Assembly: GCA_030669135.1 (NCBI GenBank)
Contig: DAOVEE010000114.1
Location: 1-5,999, forward strand
From: Candidatus Bathyarchaeota archaeon
GTDB taxonomy: Archaea; Thermoproteota; Bathyarchaeia; TCS64
Reading direction: 5' to 3'
DNA: 5,999 bases
Made by a program: the position numbers and the translations under genes. Each line of letters begins with the position of its first letter. Position 1 is the first letter of the stretch. Below the pieces are notes generated by a model. The model did no database searches. It was not told the origin of the DNA and saw only the letters and a list, made by a program, of their open reading frames with translations. Positions 4,529 to 5,999 of this stretch are shown in pieces.

Positions 4529-4920
4529 TTGTCCAGCCCCATGTCTCTGCGCCTCTGCCGGTACCGCTGGCACCAGGTGTCCACGTTCTCGGAGGTGACG
4601 TGGTCTCCGTGGTGCCTGAAGCCGCCGCGGAAGCCCTGGGGGATGTGCATGAGCTCGTGGATCAGGGTCCTGTCCTGGGCCTCCCTGGGGTAGTAGTCGA
4701 AATGCTCGTGAATAATCTCCAGGATGTATGTGGGCTCCATCCTGAGGGTCTCCTGCCATATCCTGCCGAGGCCGTGTATCCTGGCTATGGTGTTCTTGGC
4801 TTGGCTGCCCCTGCTCCTGATGCAGTGGACCCTGAGAGGGTCCACGTGGTCGAATCGGAGCACCTCTATTATCTCCAGCATACGTTTCTTGATGTCCGGG
4901 GCGTCGAAGTACTCGATCAC
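4522..4920 (-). CDS. Predicted HEXXH metallopeptidase (COG4900-like)
   Basis: From GTG 4920 the product has 132 aa, beginning VIEYFDAPDIKKRMLEIIEV. Its zinc motif is HELMH (His88, Glu89, His92), preceded by REAQDRTLIHELMHIP. The following FRHHGDH stretch (101-107) offers His103, His104 or His107 as third ligand. The central part (RVHCIRSRGSQAKNTIARI, 30-48) and the LEIIHEHFDYYP segment resemble a group of small archaeal predicted metallopeptidases that I believe corresponds to COG4900, related to phage 'metallopeptidase' domains. Substrates are unknown. The reading frame can extend to ATG 5076, but that extension lies antisense to the S component gene and is not protein-like for this family. 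GTG 4920 has a TATA-like TTTTACA 26 nt upstream. It is followed 25 nt later by the ubiquitin-like gene and may be cotranscribed with it. Substrate linkage to that modifier is speculative. Confidence 0.72.
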   Translation of the reverse strand: MIEYFDAPDIKKRMLEIIEVLRFDHVDPLRVHCIRSRGSQAKNTIARIHGLGRIWQETLRMEPTYILEIIHEHFDYYPREAQDRTLIHELMHIPQGFRGGFRHHGDHVTSENVDTWCQRYRQRRRDMGLDKV

Positions 4921-4942
4921 GGGTTTGTCTCCGCGTCGGTTG

Positions 4943-4951
4943 TGTAAAAGC
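4943..4951 (-). promoter_or_regulatory. Putative TATA box of the metallopeptidase gene
   Basis: The minus strand reads GCTTTTACA, with the TTTTACA core centred about 26 nt upstream of the GTG at 4920. The position supports that start over the distal ATG at 5076. Confidence 0.4.
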
Positions 4952-4962
4952 CCAGCGGAAAA

Positions 4963-4969
4963 GCTTATT
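4963..4969 (+). promoter_or_regulatory. Putative TATA box of the ECF S component gene
   Basis: GCTTATT, centred about 28 nt before the GTG at 4994. A second AT-rich stretch, TGTAAAA (4943-4949), would instead suit the ATG at 4976. The two divergent promoters share this short spacer. Confidence 0.35.
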
Positions 4970-4993
4970 GGATGGATGGTCCATCCAGTATGT

Positions 4994-5539
4994 GTGGGCT
5001 TGAAGGAGAACGGGTTGACCCCGGCAAGGAGGGCGTCCATGCTCGCCGTCATGACGTCGGCGGCCGTCGCCACCAACTACCTGCTGATAGGGGTAATCAA
5101 CGTCAAGTTCATGGACCTCATCGTCTTCACGGGAGGGTACCTGTACGGCTCGGGTTTCGGTGCCACCCTGGGGGCCCTCATCTGGCTGGTCTACGGCACA
5201 GTCAACCCATATGGGTTCAACCTGATTACGCTGGCCGCCACAATCATTGGTGAGATGCTTTACGGCGTTGCCGGAGGCGCCCTCCGCGGAGGACTGAGGG
5301 TTGAGCCGGGGTGGAGCCCAGACCTCCGACTCGGCGTCGTAGGGTTCATGCTTACCTTCGTCTACGACCTGTTCACCAATGTGGTCTCGGCCTATGTAGC
5401 CGGCATACCCGTATCCGTTGCCTTGATCAGCGGCGTGCCTTTCGCCATCGTGCATGAGCTGAGCAACGCGGTCTTCTTCGCCGTGGGGCTGCCCCCTCTC
5501 CTTCAAGCCATCAGGAGCATGATACATTTTAATGAGTGA
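4994..5539 (+). CDS. ECF transporter S (substrate-binding) component, possibly for a cobamide
   Basis: A 181-aa polytopic membrane protein (counted from GTG 4994) with about six hydrophobic segments, as in S components of energy-coupling factor transporters. Typical features are the basic N-terminal helix (ARRASMLAVMTSAAVATNYL, 11-30), the Gly-rich second and third segments (FTGGYLYGSGFGATLGALIW, 45-64), then a loop with VNPYGFN and a later TLAATIIGEMLYG. These parts form the substrate pocket in the family. The S component binds a vitamin or metal and docks on a shared ATPase/T-component module, which is not in the window. The next gene encodes a DUF4430 protein, the domain related to the cobalamin-binding C-terminus of transcobalamin, so a corrinoid is a reasonable but unproven substrate. 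Alternative starts are ATG 4976, TTG 5015 (behind AAGGAG) and ATG 5039. The open frame back to 4724 is antisense to the metallopeptidase and is rejected. The stop overlaps the next gene by 8 bp. Confidence 0.72.
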   Translation: MGLKENGLTPARRASMLAVMTSAAVATNYLLIGVINVKFMDLIVFTGGYLYGSGFGATLGALIWLVYGTVNPYGFNLITLAATIIGEMLYGVAGGALRGGLRVEPGWSPDLRLGVVGFMLTFVYDLFTNVVSAYVAGIPVSVALISGVPFAIVHELSNAVFFAVGLPPLLQAIRSMIHFNE

Positions 5540-5975
5540 CTCAAGCTACAAGTGGGCGGCGGCCCTCCTTCTATGCACGACCATAGCTGCCGGCGCCGGC
5601 GCCGTCTACCTGAACAACCGCGTAGGCGCCCTAGAGATAGACTACCAGAGAGCTCTCACCGAGCTTGAGAGCTTCACAGCGACGGTGGACATTATGATAG
5701 ACTATGGGAACGGCACCGTGGAATGGTTCAACGGAACCAGGATTGGGGCGGGTGAGTCTCTCTTGAACGCCACACGGCGCGTCGCGGAGCTAGACTGCAC
5801 GGTGTTCGAGTTCGGCGCATTCGTGAACACCGTGAACGGCGTCGGCGGCGAGACAGACAAGTACTGGCTGTGGAGCTACTACGAGGACGGGTGGCAGTCA
5901 GGATCGGTGGGCGCCGACCAGTGGAGGCTCCACGGCGGCGACGTGGCGGCGTGGACCTACACCGGCTTCTCATAA
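5532..5975 (+). CDS. Membrane-anchored DUF4430 (transcobalamin-like) domain protein
   Basis: A 147-aa protein with an uncleaved anchor or signal peptide (WAAALLLCTTIAAGAGAVYL, 8-27), a short spacer helix, then one DUF4430 domain from about residue 50 to the end. Domain signatures are the strand VDIMIDYGNGTVEWFNGT, GAGESLLNATRRVAE (72-86), FEFGAFVNTVNGVGG (92-106), the aromatic core YWLWSYYEDGW (111-121) and the end WRLHGGDVAAWTYTGF (131-146). The Cys at 15 is not in a convincing lipobox. The same domain forms the C-terminal lobe of transcobalamin/intrinsic factor, which binds cobalamin. In prokaryotes it is often encoded beside ECF S components and is thought to capture the ligand outside the membrane. 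Its ATG overlaps the S component stop by 8 bp, so the two are probably translationally coupled and work together. N-glycosylation-like NGT/NAT sequons are several, as usual for an external archaeal protein. Confidence 0.82.
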   Translation: MSDSSYKWAAALLLCTTIAAGAGAVYLNNRVGALEIDYQRALTELESFTATVDIMIDYGNGTVEWFNGTRIGAGESLLNATRRVAELDCTVFEFGAFVNTVNGVGGETDKYWLWSYYEDGWQSGSVGADQWRLHGGDVAAWTYTGFS

Positions 5976-5999
5976 AACTTAACCGGGGCCGGGGGTACC

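Noticed and set aside
4724..4975. Upstream extension of the S component frame
   Set aside because: It is antisense to the conserved core of the HEXXH metallopeptidase, and the extension does not look like an S component N-terminus.
4921..5076. N-terminal extension of the metallopeptidase to ATG 5076
   Set aside because: Overlaps the S component start antisense, and a TATA-like element is placed for a start at GTG 4920.
4382..5527. 381-codon minus-strand frame
   Set aside because: Its composition (His, Gln, Arg, Pro, Asp-rich, no hydrophobic core) is that of a GC-rich shadow. It overlaps three genes with clear family motifs.
5976..5999. GC-rich tail after the DUF4430 gene as a terminator
   Set aside because: No stable inverted repeat with a T run is visible in the 24 bases available.
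1..5999. tRNA, rRNA, insertion sequences or known riboswitches
   Set aside because: No cloverleaf, rRNA-like conserved stretch, transposase frame or terminal inverted repeat was recognised on either strand by eye.

Overview
The window looks archaeal, most likely from an uncultivated Thermoproteota-type lineage (Bathyarchaeia-like). That placement is inference from gene content and style, not from a marker gene. The support is: A-type ATP synthase subunits F and C; a JAMM metalloprotease and a MoaD/SAMP-like protein ending in Gly-Gly; an ECF-type S component followed by a DUF4430 protein; and several genes with a TATA-like box 25-28 nt upstream of a plausible start and no clear Shine-Dalgarno, which is the leaderless archaeal pattern. 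Coding parts are GC-rich. Two spacers (about 128-490 and 1993-2283) are strikingly AT-rich.

Layout. 1-127 (-): start of A-ATP synthase subunit F, cut by the window edge. 128-485: AT-rich spacer with no gene I can support. 486-986 (+): C-terminal part of A-ATP synthase subunit C, lacking its usual N-terminal half. 1039-1605 (+): pyruvate-kinase C-terminal-domain-like protein, ending in a GC-rich hairpin. 1640-1992 (-): an 80-aa helical protein and, overlapping its stop, a 37-aa membrane miniprotein. 1993-2283: AT-rich divergent regulatory region with three copies of a 39-bp repeat and several palindromes. 2284-2562 (+): unknown 92-aa protein. 2557-3252 (-): HAD hydrolase. 3305-3682 (+): JAMM/MPN+ protease. 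3707-4312 (+): PAP2-family membrane phosphatase. 4296-4496 (-): ubiquitin-like/MoaD-type protein. 4522-4920 (-): HEXXH metallopeptidase. 4994-5539 and 5532-5975 (+): ECF S component and DUF4430 protein in one operon.

How the genes may work together. The JAMM protease, the Gly-Gly-ended beta-grasp protein and the HEXXH protein lie within about 1.7 kb and suggest a small-modifier (SAMP-like) processing or sulfur-carrier locus. No E1-like activating enzyme is present, so this is inference. The ECF S component plus DUF4430 pair looks like a vitamin uptake module, perhaps for a cobamide. The 39-bp repeats between the small-protein pair and the 92-aa gene look like an operator array controlling one or both.
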